Assembly (NCBI RefSeq): GCF_014805625.2
Contig: NW_023998416.1
Location: forward strand, 13,941,293 to 14,005,292
DNA: 64,000 bases
Reading direction: 5' to 3'
Origin: Glossina fuscipes
Lineage: Eukaryota > Arthropoda > Insecta > Diptera > Glossinidae
Positions 25,808 through 37,129 of this stretch are shown one piece after another. Below the pieces are notes generated by a model. It was not told the DNA's origin. It worked only from the letters and a program-made list of their open reading frames with translations, and did no database searches. A program made the position numbers and the translations under genes. Within the stretch, counting starts at the first letter, position 1. Each line of letters opens with the position of its first letter.

Positions 25808-25876
25808 GCCAGGGAAATATATTCCAAAACTAGGGTCTTAAAGCGCTACCATCTAAGGCTATCGACTTTATTCCTG
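25808..25876 (-). repeat. tRNA-derived SINE, family A, 3' tail fragment
   Basis: On the minus strand AATAAAGTCGATAGCCTTAG, then ATGGTAGCGCTTTAAGACCC and a tail ending TTTCCCTGGCC match the 3' half of the copies at 5549 and 14771. The tRNA head is absent. Confidence 0.65.
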
Positions 25877-26440
25877 TTGTAGACTGCTCTAAATACATTT
25901 ACGTAATGTCTATCCCAATTGATGTCACTTAACCATGAAAAAAATCTTGGGCTCTTACGAGCCCATGGTAGCACATGAGTTAAGCATGTGCCACAAAGCA
26001 CTTCCTTGAAATTGCTATTATCTGCGCTAAGCATTCATTCACAATTGCAGTGACTTTGTATTGAGAATCGATCAACTATTCAGTTAAAATATATTTTTCA
26101 GTACATCTTCGCTTAGCGTTTATTGTTGCCGTCAATTACACTTAATCCACAAATTCGACGTGTTATTCTCTTATTATTAGTTTACCGATCTGAAAGGTGT
26201 TCGCATAACAGTTCAAATTACCGACCCAATAACATTTGTTAAATTCAAGTACAATTAGTTGTTATTACTGTATATACAGTTACGCTTGTGCACATCCTTT
26301 ACGTATACATATGCATATAGACAAAGCTTTGCTTGTATTTTCTTGTCGTGTGAACAATCACTTAGGAATTATTCCTGATAATCACAAGGAAATGCGGAAA
26401 GAGAGAAGAAGGTGGAGTCGGAGTCTAGTGGGTGCGTGCA

Positions 26441-26575
26441 CAAATCGATAAAAGTTACGTCTTTACCGACTCGACACTCAGTATAGCTGCGAACTCAAGC
26501 GTGGTCTAACGGCACTTCAATTTGGGCACGTGAACACCGACTTGGTCACGGCTCTTATCTGCTCGTTCTATCCAT
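26441..26575 (-). repeat. tRNA-derived SINE, family B, second copy
   Basis: On the minus strand it reads GAGCAGATAAGAGCCGTGACC, then GTTCACGTGCCCAAATTG (decayed box B), then GCAGCTATACTGAGTGTCGAG and CGGTAAAGACGTAACTTTT. It aligns along its length with the 23107-23243 copy, with an insertion before the GCAGCTATA block. Confidence 0.6.
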
Positions 26576-26626
26576 TTCGTTGTATATAGTTCCTGAAAGG
26601 GCTTATGAACTCACTTCCTGTTCTCA

Positions 26627-26710
26627 TCAAATGCGGATAATGTACAGAATTCTTTTTGCATCCCAACACATCGTTAGCATAAATTTCTTTTTAAAGGTTG
26701 ACAGTCCACA
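26627..26710 (-). pseudogene. possible mariner-type transposase fragment
   Basis: On the minus strand the frame ends with FKKKFMLTMCWDAKRILYI, which resembles the transposase segment that reads roughly KKKVMLxVWWDxxGxxYY between the first and second catalytic Asp of mariner elements. The frame stops at 26627 and no QDN motif follows; a family B SINE lies immediately beyond. Short match, so this is tentative. Confidence 0.35.
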
Positions 26711-26765
26711 GGGCGTACAGCGAAAAGCTTCAATTTGTTTTGAACCCGATGTAACCGTTCTTGAC

Positions 26766-26990
26766 AGGTTTTGACGAGAGCGCTGTCCTTGGGTCAACAG
26801 ATCGTTCATACGTAGTTCTTTTATTAAAATCTTGTTTGTTGATCCCATTCGTCTGTGCTCTTATTAATATTCACCGAGAGGTTTTGACGAGAGCGCTGTC
26901 CTTGGGTCAAGAGATCGTTCATACGTAGTTCTTTTATTAAAATCTTGTTTGTTGATCCCATTCGTCTGTGTTCTTATTAATATTCACCGA
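26766..26990. repeat. 113-bp direct tandem duplication
   Basis: Two adjacent units begin AGGTTTTGACGAGAGCG at 26766 and at 26879 and run to TTAATATTCACCGA. I see only two differences: AACAG versus AAGAG, and GTGCTC versus GTGTTC. The low divergence marks a recent event beside much older repeats. Confidence 0.95.
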
Positions 26991-27239
26991 AATTTTATTC
27001 GTGGATATTGCAAATCAAGTCCTCAATAGCTAATTAATAATCAATAGCACTCATCATGAATGTCTCTATTGCCGCGACTCAATAGAATCACCGTTAGTCT
27101 AGAAAAGAGAAAAACAGTAAAAGAATTAAATTTTCATTCTCTGCAGTAGGCAGTGGCTGCGGTTGATTTTTTCTATTTTCAAAATGAAAGTCTTTGTCGT
27201 ATAGGCGTGTCCTTGGAAAAATTTAAGTCACTTCTAAAT

Positions 27240-27560
27240 TCTTTTGCAAATTTGTAGGCGATATGTTCACTTTCGATAACAAATATTGCACAGTTGCGCA
27301 GACAGACAGATGGATAGATATTACTGCGAAGATTGAAGTCGATAGTTTCATTTTGGGGGCCAGGACAATGTTTTTCAACAGACATTACATAGACAGACAG
27401 GCGGCCGGACGTAAATGCTTAAATCGATTCGAAATTTGATGCTGATCAAGAATATATATATACTCTGTGGGGTCTCTGATGCTTTTTTCTGGGCGTTGCA
27501 AACATTTTGACAAAATGAATATACATATATATCATCCTTGGGTGATGGGTTTAAGAAGCA
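27240..27560 (-). mobile_element. second dispersed non-coding repeat family (TIR-2-like), minus orientation
   Basis: Carries a GACAGACAGGCGGCCGGACG tract, ATGCTGATCAAGAATATATA, ACTCTGTGGGGTCTCTGATG and TGGGCGTTGCAAACATTTTG, ending near TGGGTGATGGGTTT. This block order occurs widely in fly genomes as a dispersed repeat with ends of the type ACCCTTCACCA; I cannot give a family name. Distinct from TIR-1 in the interior blocks. Confidence 0.6.
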
Positions 27561-27639
27561 GATTCACATTAGCAGCTTTACCTTGCTAGAGAAGGGTAAA
27601 GTAGGTTTATTTTAGGCATCCGGTTATTGTCAATAGCAT

Positions 27640-27812
27640 TCGTCGTGGGGCCAAAACACGTCGGTATACCAGAATTTCATCAAAGTGTCTCAAAAATTGA
27701 CACGTGTTGGCTGAATAGAAGAACACGAGATGGACAAACGGATAGTCAGCCCTAAATCGATTAAAAATGCGATTCTGAATGTAAATCTGAATCGATCCTT
27801 ACTAATGCACTC
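27640..27812 (-). mobile_element. inverted-end non-coding element (TIR-1), minus orientation, partial
   Basis: Begins ATTCGTCGTGGGGCCAAAAC, then ACGTCGGTATACCAGAATTT, CATCAAAGTGTCTCAAAAAT, a GAGATGGACAAACGG tract and CGATTAAAAATGCGATTC. Both termini are missing. Confidence 0.6.
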
Positions 27813-28677
27813 TTGTAGGACAAGTGATCTAGAGTATCAGAACTAAATTCAATGCTTTCTCGCCAAATTACTGGACAGACTAAGTAACCAGATAAATGCT
27901 TCGACAATATCTCTTCATAATACATCCAATGAAATAAGAAGATTAAAAAGGTATTACATAATGGAGCTACCATTTACAAATTAAATTATTTCGCCCCTCA
28001 TTTCAATGAATCTCTTAAATGTGTGTAGCATTTATGTATTTAAACATTAAATATTTTTCTTTCTTGTCATGTTATTCCCATTAGAAGCCAATGACTTTTA
28101 TCATTTAAAAAACTTTGCTTTATTAGTTATTTTATTGTTATGTACATATATATATATAAATACTTTACTCTGTAAAATTTTTTGGCAAATACACAAATCA
28201 AAAGTGCTTTATGTAACCTTGGCCCAGATTTTGAACAAAGGAACAAATTTACAAATGCTACTTGTGTTAAGGATTATCTTAGCTGCGCAAACTTTTGATA
28301 AGCAGCACAAATTTGCATTCGATAGTTCATTACAATGCTAGCTAATATATTGCATAGACAATATATTTGGTGTACAAATAAGTTCTCTGTGTAGTGAATC
28401 GTTGCTTTGCAAAACATACCCAACGCATTTGAGTATAGATTACTTTGACATTGGTGTTGGTTGAATGTAAACTTCAGCTGTCGTTGAATGTCTATCAAAG
28501 AAGATAGAGTTGGACGTCATCAGCATTAGCAATGCCGCATCTTATTCCGCTTTAAACTGATGAGAAATGTAACTGAAGGCACTGAAACGATTCAGTTGAC
28601 ATGGGGTAAGTTTTCAAAGTGTTCGAAGGCGATTGACGCTCAGTCATGAAGACGATCAATACTCTGCAGTTTCGTGA

Positions 28678-28812
28678 AAGGTGTTGGACGACGAAATTAA
28701 CGGTTTTCTAGACGAGAATCCAATGCAAGCACAAAACTGCGGCACGATTAGGAATAACTCAAAAAGCAAAATCAATTCGATTGCATATAATGGGAAAAAT
28801 ATAGAAGGGAGA
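28678..28812 (+). pseudogene. mariner-family transposase fragment (N-terminal DNA-binding region)
   Basis: The frame reads KVLDDEINGFLDENPMQAQ and, after a one-base frameshift, ARLGITQKAKSIRLHIMGKI followed by a stop. This matches the second helix-turn-helix region of mariner transposases, which typically runs LLDExPxQTQ...LGVTxxAxSxRLxxMGKI. In intact elements this region binds the terminal inverted repeats. The catalytic domain does not follow; the downstream frame to 29019 is unrelated or too diverged to align. Upstream bases to about 28600 may hold more decayed N-terminal sequence. A dead fragment, identified by motif only. Confidence 0.65.
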
Positions 28813-29333
28813 TGACAAAGGATGACAAAAATCGTAGAATTAACAAGTGCTTACAATTCACTAGAAAAGAAGGGAATGAAGAAATTATTACGGGCGATGG
28901 AAAATGAAGAACAGCACAGTTTGTTCCAGGACAGACACCCAGTCTCGTTCAAAGCCGTATATTCATGTCCAGAATGTGTTGCTCTGCATTTGGTGAAGAA
29001 GAAAGAAGGAGGCATCTAGTAGGAACTTCGAAAGCCCGGTGAAAATGCTACGCATGAATAGATAAGCGATAAGCGATGTGCTTAGGGGCAAACGTAGTTG
29101 AAAAATGATTTTGCTGTATGGCATCGCCAAGTCCACATGCAACAAAAACAACAAAGGAAGTGAACTTCTACTTCGGCTGGGAACTTCTGTCGCATGCAGC
29201 GTAAGCTAAATAATCTCCAGGCCTAGCTCTTTCTGGTTGCCGCCTGTTCAGATCGATGCACCAGTATTTAGCAGATTAGCGGTTCACAAAAGTTCAAAAT
29301 ATAAGTAAATGCTTCACCATCACTATTTCGACT

Positions 29334-29390
29334 CGAGGCTGGCGAGTTTCTACCACAAGGCCACCTGCTAAGCTACCCGATAAATGGTTA
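29334..29390 (-). repeat. possible third tRNA-derived head (SINE-like)
   Basis: On the minus strand GGGTAGCTTAGCAGGTGGCC contains TAGCTTAGCAGG, a perfect fit to the box A consensus TRGCNNARYNGG. The fragment CCTCGAGTCGAA about 35 bp on resembles box B. No acceptor stem is evident, and the body does not match families A or B. Confidence 0.35.
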
Positions 29391-29689
29391 AAGACCACAG
29401 ATAGTGACAGTGAATACTTCAATTATAAAATTTTATTATAAACACGATTTAATTAAACTTGAATCGTCAGCAAAAAATACGGAAAACCTATTTCTATATA
29501 TGTAACATCACATTGTGTAGACCCTTATAGGTTTACGGGGGTAAATGTAATTTCACAAGAGTGTTAAGCAAACATTTTGACGGGGCATTTGTTCTTCAAG
29601 GCAAATTTTTGAGGTCGCACTTGTAATTAAAGCAGAGGCTAACCAACAATTAGAAAAATGTTTTTAACTCGATTCCGCTATTCGCAGTC

Positions 29690-29800
29690 TTTATGAGAAA
29701 AGAAAAAAAGCATACTTTGTGGGGGTCTTTGACGCACATATTTTAATTTTAATATGATGCAAACATCTGACGAATAAGTTCCCTGCGATGATTATAAGAA
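29690..29800 (-). repeat. weak trace of TIR-2-like repeat
   Basis: Has ACTTTGTGGGGGTCTTTGACG, ATGCAAACATCTGACGAA and TGCGATGATTATAAGAAG in the same order as the 27240-27560 copy, with much divergence. Confidence 0.35.
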
Positions 29801-30700
29801 GCAGAAATCTAAATGTATGTAAATGAATGGAACTGAATAGTGTTTAATATGTAAACGAAGTTAGTTGTGGCGCCTGCGTGATAACTCCAACTTTCACATT
29901 AATAGTGAGCGAAGCATGCACGAGACACATACATAACATTATTCTCACACTTTGTTGTGCTTGATAATAAAACGTCAGAAGATACATGAAAGAAAAAAAA
30001 CCAAAAATGGGGAGAGAGGGAGAAAAGAAAATATATATAAACATGCTACTGTTGGAAAAAATTCAATCAAAACAAAACACAAAATACAAGTGAAGAACAT
30101 ACACATGTTAATACATCATAAAAATAAAATGAATAAAATTGTAGAGCAAAAAATATAATAAAATAGTGCAACTAAACGCCTGAGTGCTTGACTATGCATT
30201 AATACATATACTTATATAAATTTGTAATCTTTTTAATCGTTTTTATTATCATTATTACTGTTGTTCTTCTTGTTGTTTTTGTTGTTTTTGTTGTTGAATT
30301 GATTGTAAGTAATTATGAACACAGAACACAATATGATATTAAAAAAAAAAAAAAAAAAAAATTAAAAATTTTACTATTATTCTTAATATATCGTGTACAC
30401 GATTTTCTTTATGTTTAACATACTTGTATGCTGGTTGTTAATGTTGGACTAGATATTACAGGTAACGCAAGAAAACTTACAGGCACCTATACACATGTAG
30501 CAGAGAGATTTATAATATTGAATATATTTATAATATTTTATAGATTTCTTTTAAGTGCAATCAAGAGAGCAAAAGATACTGAGAGGGAAAGCACACACAT
30601 TAGAAGTAGCCCCAAAGCTTGGGCAATACGTTATGTATAAATATGTAGATATATAAGTGCAACAACTGTAACTAATGCAACAACACTTTACTATATCTAC

Positions 30701-30724
30701 ATATATATATATATATATATATAT
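30701..30724. repeat. (AT)n microsatellite
   Basis: Twelve AT units. Confidence 0.95.
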
Positions 30725-33700
30725 GAAACAATCACGTCGAATAAGATATAGCATGCAAAATAAAGGCGTTGTCCCGCTATACGGCAAATTAGAACTTGTT
30801 GGCGAGAGAGGAGGCAATCTGCGCATTAGGCAGAAAGACAAGCAAGGCAGACAAACAAGCAACAAGTGCAATGGCATAGTAATCTACTTGACCATTTGAC
30901 CATAAAATCAGTTATAACGATCAACGTATTTGTTGTATTTGATCTTCTTGTAACACACACAACACATATAACAAAAGCACACACATAGTATTGATAGTCA
31001 GTTGTACGTTTATTTTGAGTTTTATTTATAGTTTTTGTTTTCTTTACGTTTTTGTTTTTTTTGTAAAGAGAATTAAAAAGCTACAGCTTGCAAAGCTCAT
31101 CAAACAAGCACGTACACACACATGCATATGAGAATATTATCATTTGTAAACGTTAAGGCAATATGTATAGTAAATGTATAGTAAAAGTTTTTTATTAAAA
31201 AACATTTTTTTTTTTTTTTATATTTGTTTCATGCTCTACACATGGCTTTGGGTTTTTGTTTTTTTTTTAAATACAATCTCTATACCACTGGCTATGCCAA
31301 ACCCAATCATAATTGCAGCGGTAAAGAAATTGTTAACGACAACGACAATACACTCTACATGGCAAGCAATTTGCTGCACCTGCTCTTTTAACAACTTAAC
31401 CGAAAATGATACGGTAAACCGTAGACAAAATAATTCTAAAATAAGAGTTTCTCATATCAAAACATATATTCATTGATTATCGCTTAACTCAACTCTGCAG
31501 CCTTGTTTGTTACACTTAACATCATTATGGCAGTAGCTGGACACTTGCACCCAAGCAATTGACCGCTATTCAGTAACAGCGAGCACAATAACAAAACTTT
31601 TTTTTTCATTCATTGAAATAGTTTTGATACAAAATTTTCATAAGCGCTTTACATAAAAACGGTAGAAATCCAATTAATTTTCAAAGCAATTTTTGATATA
31701 TGCTCTACCATATTAAATCGTTTGGAAAGTTGCGCAAATGTCTTAAGCAAAAACAAAAAAAAAAAAAATAATAATAATAATAATCAAGAGTATACTTAAA
31801 TATTAAAATTAATTGTTGACAGAATCAGAGCGATTTTTAGGCATTTCTTAGAGAAATTTCGCGCCCTTAGTACAAGACTTTTCAAATTGAAAATATTTTA
31901 AATTTTAGAATTCGTTTGTTTCGTTCTAGCCTGGCTTGGCATGGACCTGTGGCACTCATCTAAGAAACTTATGCAAGGTTTCTACATGTTGCAAGAACGA
32001 GTTAGAGAAGCAGTTATTTTAAGGCCTTCAATAGAGCCCAACTCTAACTTTGTTTTTCTTTTCTTAATGACCAATCACGCAGAGAATGCCACCCGTTCGT
32101 ACAGTTATCGAAGACATGTGGGGAAAGAGATGGGCAGATACCGCATGCCAGTGATTATTGACAAACACAGTGTATCGTCTTCTTACCAAAACGATTCAAT
32201 CTCGCTCATAAATTTTTACATCTGGGATTTTCAATATAAGCCCTGTTCGTAATCTCAGCCAGTATAAAGCAAAATGTTGTCCACAAATGTACAATTAGTT
32301 TAGTATAATTTCGTTGTTAGAGAAAGCATCCTTGCGTTGAGATGTGTACCCGTTGCCAGAAGTTCAAGCCGCAAAGAAAAAACGTACAACTTGCGAAGTG
32401 CTTGCCCTCCACCTGTCGTATTACCGTAATATTTACATATCTTGTACATCAAAACCTCTCTGTCCTCCAAAAGTTCTTCCAAACTTCGAATTGTTCACTT
32501 GGCGCCTTTCTCTGCTTCATCTCTCCCAAAAGTAGCTACTAACGGCTATATTGAATATTAGATATATTAGTTATCTTCAAAGCTTTATGGTATTGGAAAG
32601 GTTTAACAGCAGCATGACCATAAGTATTAGGTTAACGCGTTCTTGATAGCAATAGTATTAGCTCTCGCTTTCATTTGTTAGGAAGAGAATGTAAGAGCAA
32701 TTGCATGAATGTATAAATGGCATACAAAAAAATATACAGTTATGTGTGAACAGATGTAAGCGCGTGCTCATAGCCCATAGCAGAAACGCTGCAGTTGAGG
32801 TGAAAGAGTTAATAAATCCTATGGCGATTTAAAAAATTGTTCTCTTCAAGTCCTTGGGCCATTATGGTATTTTACACCTGGAATTTTTTCGTATTCTAAG
32901 AAAATGTACTTTTCTCTGATCTTTATAATTATGGCACGTTAGTGGTAAATTTTTAAATAATTATAATTAAAATGTCTTTCAAAAGACTTGAAATCTTTCT
33001 TCATGTATAACACACGCAAACATACCTGCATAACAGCATTTTGGTGCAGTTGTTGTCGTTCTTGTTTCTACAGTGTGACCTTAATCGATATTTTCCATCA
33101 TCCAGCAAACACTATTCGGCCGACTATGTATGTCGTATACGCAAGCGTAAATTAAATTCTAACTATACGTCTAACAACTTACTGGACTTGCTACACTGTT
33201 GTAATATGCTCGTAATTCAAGCGCTTAAATGAAATAAAAATGAATGAAAAAGTGAAAAATAGAAAAGAAAATTGGAAAATTGACAAAAATGAACATACAC
33301 AACTGCATTAACTAGAAAGAAACAAGAAGAAACAAGAAGCAACAAGCAAGAAGAAGAAGAAAATATCTTAAAATTGTGATTAATCATTTTTTAGTATTTA
33401 CTTGAATTAGAGGTAAAGAGATACAATGCGCATTTTTGTGTTCTTCATCGGCATTCAAACACTTTATTAAGCAGTTTATAGCAAATGTGTAGTTGTAACC
33501 GTAGAGTTGTTACTTTATTTGTTTTCATTGTTTTGTCTCTTTGTTGTTATTGTTGTTGTTGTTGTTTGTTACCAAAGTTGTAGTTTAATGGTAAACCAAG
33601 TCGGCATTAAGCTTAAGATTAATGATGAATTTCCCTGAACTTATATACAAGCGCACATAAACAGAGATACACTCATTCACCAAAGGGCGAAAGCATACTT

Positions 33701-33844
33701 TAAAGAGAAAAACAAAAATATTACGATGATGACTTTAACATAAGTTGTGCTTTTTTTCCCTCTAATGTCTCGCTTGAAAACATTACTAAAGAAGACATTA
33801 ATTTCACAGCAAACTTTTGTACGTGGAAACAGTTAAGTCATTTA

Positions 33845-33871
33845 GCTATCTAGCTAGCTAGCTAGCTAGTC
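33845..33871. repeat. (TAGC)n tetranucleotide repeat
   Basis: Five to six CTAG/TAGC units, TATCTAGCTAGCTAG-type. The unit is self-complementary and can fold. Confidence 0.9.
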
Positions 33872-34186
33872 AGTAGTGACCCATATGTGTATACTTAAAA
33901 TGTACTTTTGTTTAATGACCCTGTGACTTACTCTCATATAAAATGCAATCAAGTACAAAAGTCTTTATATATTTATTTTTTTTAATTTTTTTTCTTCTCT
34001 CTTTGTTTTCTATGTTATTACTATTATTACGACTTTTTAATTACAGAACTCGTATATATTCATTCTGCTCTAATTTCATCTTAAAATCTTTCTAAATAGA
34101 ATTGTTGAAAAGTTTAATAAGTAACTTTCCGTGGCATCAGTTGTTTAAATAGAAAATGAAATTTTAAATATAACTAAATTCTTATA

Positions 34187-34494
34187 GTACCCTACACCAT
34201 TTGCGGTGCGAAGCTATATTGAATTTGTTCGATTGGATGCAATGCTCGAAAGGATTTGAAATAGACCCTTCCCACGTAAAATTATCCGTCCATCTGTCCA
34301 TCTGTCCGTGTTTTCTGTTGATTTCAAACTGCGGGTCGCAATTTTCGAGACATTTTGACGAAATTTCCTACATCGACATATTTTGGTGCAAAGACGAAAA
34401 TGGTTCAGATCGAACCACTTCCAATTGGAGGCCTCTTTTTTTTTGGCAAGTTTCTATACGAGCAACTGTATTAAGTGAAGTGATGTAGAGTATT
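34187..34494 (+). mobile_element. inverted-end non-coding element (TIR-1), plus orientation, near full length
   Basis: Starts GTACCCTACACCATTTGCGG and ends AAGTGATGTAGAGTATT, an imperfect inverted pair. The interior has TATATTGAATTTGTTCG, TCCATCTGTCCATCTGTCCG, AACTGCGGGTCGCAATTTTC, TTTGACGAAATTTCC, TTTTGGTGCAAAGACG and GGTTCAGATCGAACC. The plus-strand frame across it is only a translation of the repeat. Confidence 0.8.
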
Positions 34495-35298
34495 TAATAA
34501 TGGACCGCCTTCCCCTATAACGAATTTATTTGCTTATGCCCATTTATATGCATTCAACGGGAGTCCCATGAGTCCGCGAAGTATCGCATCAATATTTAAG
34601 AAACAAGTCCACTTCAGTCCCGTTCTTACTTTGGAGCCGCACCAATACGCACGAACTGGGAAACGATTCATTTTTGGTTTGGTTTAAAAGCTACCACAAT
34701 AGCCAGTCTTTGAACCATGCTCTGCTTCTACATTTCTTATAGGTCTTACAGGTTATTCGCTTATTGGTTATTATTGTGTGTGTTAATGTATTCTCTCCGC
34801 AATTTTCGAGAACTTATAGACGTAGGTTATTTGACTATTGGCGCATGTACGCTATAAGTTTTAGCTGCTTACTAATTGTCTTTCCGTACGTTAACGCGAA
34901 ATAACGGCAATAATTTTCCAAGCAAGAGTAGAAAGTGCATCTAAACCTTCAATCAATACCATACTAGGAAGAAAAGCTGTAAGCAAAATGATAATCATAA
35001 TCAAAACACAACAACACATATTGCAATTAAAACATATCATAGTTAATACCGTGACGCGAACGGGTATAACAGAAGTGACTGCAACACATACATACACATA
35101 TCACACTCATCAACTTCAAGCTAATCATCCATAAAAATTTGTCCGCGTCCATCAACAATGCCGTTGAGATATTCATCTCGAAAAGTAAAATTGGAATAAT
35201 TTTCGCAACATATAACAAGCTATGGACAAACATCACTGAAGTCAACATATGGACAGTTAAAGTTCAAAAAGGTAGCGATTGTTTTTTTCGAAAAACGG
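34495..35298. other. non-coding stretch, nothing firmly recognised
   Basis: No supported gene. The right end may contain diverged 5' sequence of the adjacent mariner copy, but I could not align it. Confidence 0.4.
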
Positions 35299-35700
35299 AA
35301 AAGCTGGAAAGATGGCCATGTTTTATGATAGCCATGGAGTTATTTTAATCGTCTATCTTGGAAAAGGCAAAACCATTGCAGAAGAATACTATGCGTTATT
35401 AGTTCACAAGCTGAAGGCGGAAATTTGTGGAAAAACTGCTTGACCACACAACCTGCTCATCAGATGAACGTCAAGCGAAATGTTCTCCTTTCCTAAGCTA
35501 AAAGAAGGATAAAGATTTTCGTTAAATCATCTTCGTTGACTACTATTATATTTTGTAGAGAAATACTCAAAGTATTGTGTTGAGGGCTTAAGTGAATGGG
35601 AGCATCGAAGGAGCAAATGGTGTACAGGCTTAGGAGGAGACTGTACAGAGAAATAAATATAACTGTAAGCAAAAACATCTTTATTTTTCTTAGGTCGGAA
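35299..35700 (+). pseudogene. mariner transposase remnant, irritans-like subfamily
   Basis: Two segments align with the catalytic domain of irritans-type mariner transposases. The first (35299-35444) reads AGKMAMFYDSHGVI and then YLGKGKTIAEEYYALLVHKL before a stop; the family usually has AGKVMATVFWDSxGVIxIDYLEKGKTI. The second (35480-35656) reads FPKLKEG, then LSEWEHRRSKWCTGLGGDCTE and a terminal K-stop, matching the family C-terminus LEHRWxKCIxLxGDYVEK. The part between, which holds the HQDNAPAH motif and the third Asp, is deleted, and there are at least three further stops. The C-terminal Lys is followed by TAA as in intact copies. A non-functional fossil. Confidence 0.8.
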
Positions 35701-37129
35701 ATTTCCCAGCCAATCCTATGTTATATACATAAACAAATTTGATCTGTTTCTTCAACTTTATTTAAAAGATACTCGTCCAAAAAGGTTAGTAATCAAATAC
35801 ACCTTGCATAATTATCTATGGTCTTCTGAACGAGGAGGATAATGCGAAGGATCAGATGGGTAGAAAACGCGGGATGCGGGTTGCATTAAAACCTCACAGC
35901 TTAAGTTAAAAATTATTTCCTCATTTCCTTGCTTGTTGCTCGTAAGCAACTGATACTTGCATCGTTCAAACATCAATGTCTAAGTTATCTATCTATACCT
36001 GAAACTAAACGCATCGACTAGAAAAAAATTTTTTACACTCCTTATAAATATGTGTACATATATAAAAATATATATATATATATGTGAACCTCTTGTATAT
36101 ATTTATAAACAACCCTCATATAGATATTTAGAAAACAACACTTTTGGATGAAAGAAATTGCGAAATGAACATAAATGCAGTCAAATAAATCAAAAAAGCA
36201 TGTTTTTGTAATCACGCATAGCAAAATTTACTTAACTAAAGATATATTCCGTCTTGATAATTAATATTTTACGCTATATGCGTAAAATGTGAAAGTGATT
36301 AATTTTTATATTTATCGTTTATTTTTACGTTAATTTATTTACTTTTTATTCTTTTACTTCAAAAAGTGATTGAAAATTACAATTAAAATGAACTATGAAA
36401 TTGAAAATAGAGAGAAAATTCAATTTCAACTCAGTTGCATTGAAGAAGCCTTGAAAAAAGCGTTCAATAAATTATTTATAAATAAATGTATCCTCAGCAT
36501 TCACGTTCCTCATGCATTTATGGGATAGACTCTGCACACATTAAAGAGACGGCGCTTTGTGAATGTTCTGCGTAAAGGGACTGAGGCTTGTGAGGTTTTT
36601 AGTGAGTATTTGGCGTAAAGGTCTTTGGTTGTAAAAGTTTGTTTTGAAGACTTTTTGCTTTGTGCTGCTGCACCCAATGTCCGCTCGAAGAGCACATTAG
36701 TACAAGATCGAAAATGTCGAAACAGAAAAGCATAAAAATTTTCATATTTCAATTAACTATAAATGTACTCACAAAGTTTGCAACGTTACTACGAGTGCTC
36801 TATTGTAGCATGTAGGATGTTATTACATGCTTACGGAATATTCGATGTCTGCGCCTTCTGATCCACCTGAAAAACTATTAAATTACTTCCTGCCATACAC
36901 CCAATCCAAAGACTTCTTTGAATGTTTCATATGCATCGCATCGCATCGCATGCATCGCAGTGGTAGGTATATATGAAATGGGGATTTTTGTATAGAAAAC
37001 ACAGGTTTACTGCATTAAAATGGTAACAAAATATTTCATTTAGAGTATCGCCTATCGTTGGCTACATATATTTCCCCCTTGACTAACAAGAAGGTGATGC
37101 TCTTTTGAATCAAATGAGCCTTAAGCCAT
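35701..37129. other. AT-rich non-coding stretch
   Basis: Holds an AT repeat (36058-36082) and a GCATC pentamer repeat (36931-36960). A minus-strand frame at 36510-36752 is unrecognised. No gene is supported. Confidence 0.5.
36931..36960. repeat. (GCATC)n pentanucleotide repeat
   Basis: ATGCATCGCATCGCATCGC-type run, one base different per unit from the ATTGC repeat at 24873. Confidence 0.9.

Larger units (their letters stand above)
29801..34186. other. AT-rich non-coding stretch
   Basis: Contains poly-A (30341-30361), AT repeat (30701-30724), AAT repeat (31769-31786), TTG repeats (30260-30295 and 33543-33568), a TAGC repeat and purine-rich AAGAAG tracts (33320-33360). The longest frames (31174-31476 and 31941-32252 plus, 30551-30877 minus) show no recognisable domain. 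Confidence 0.5.
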
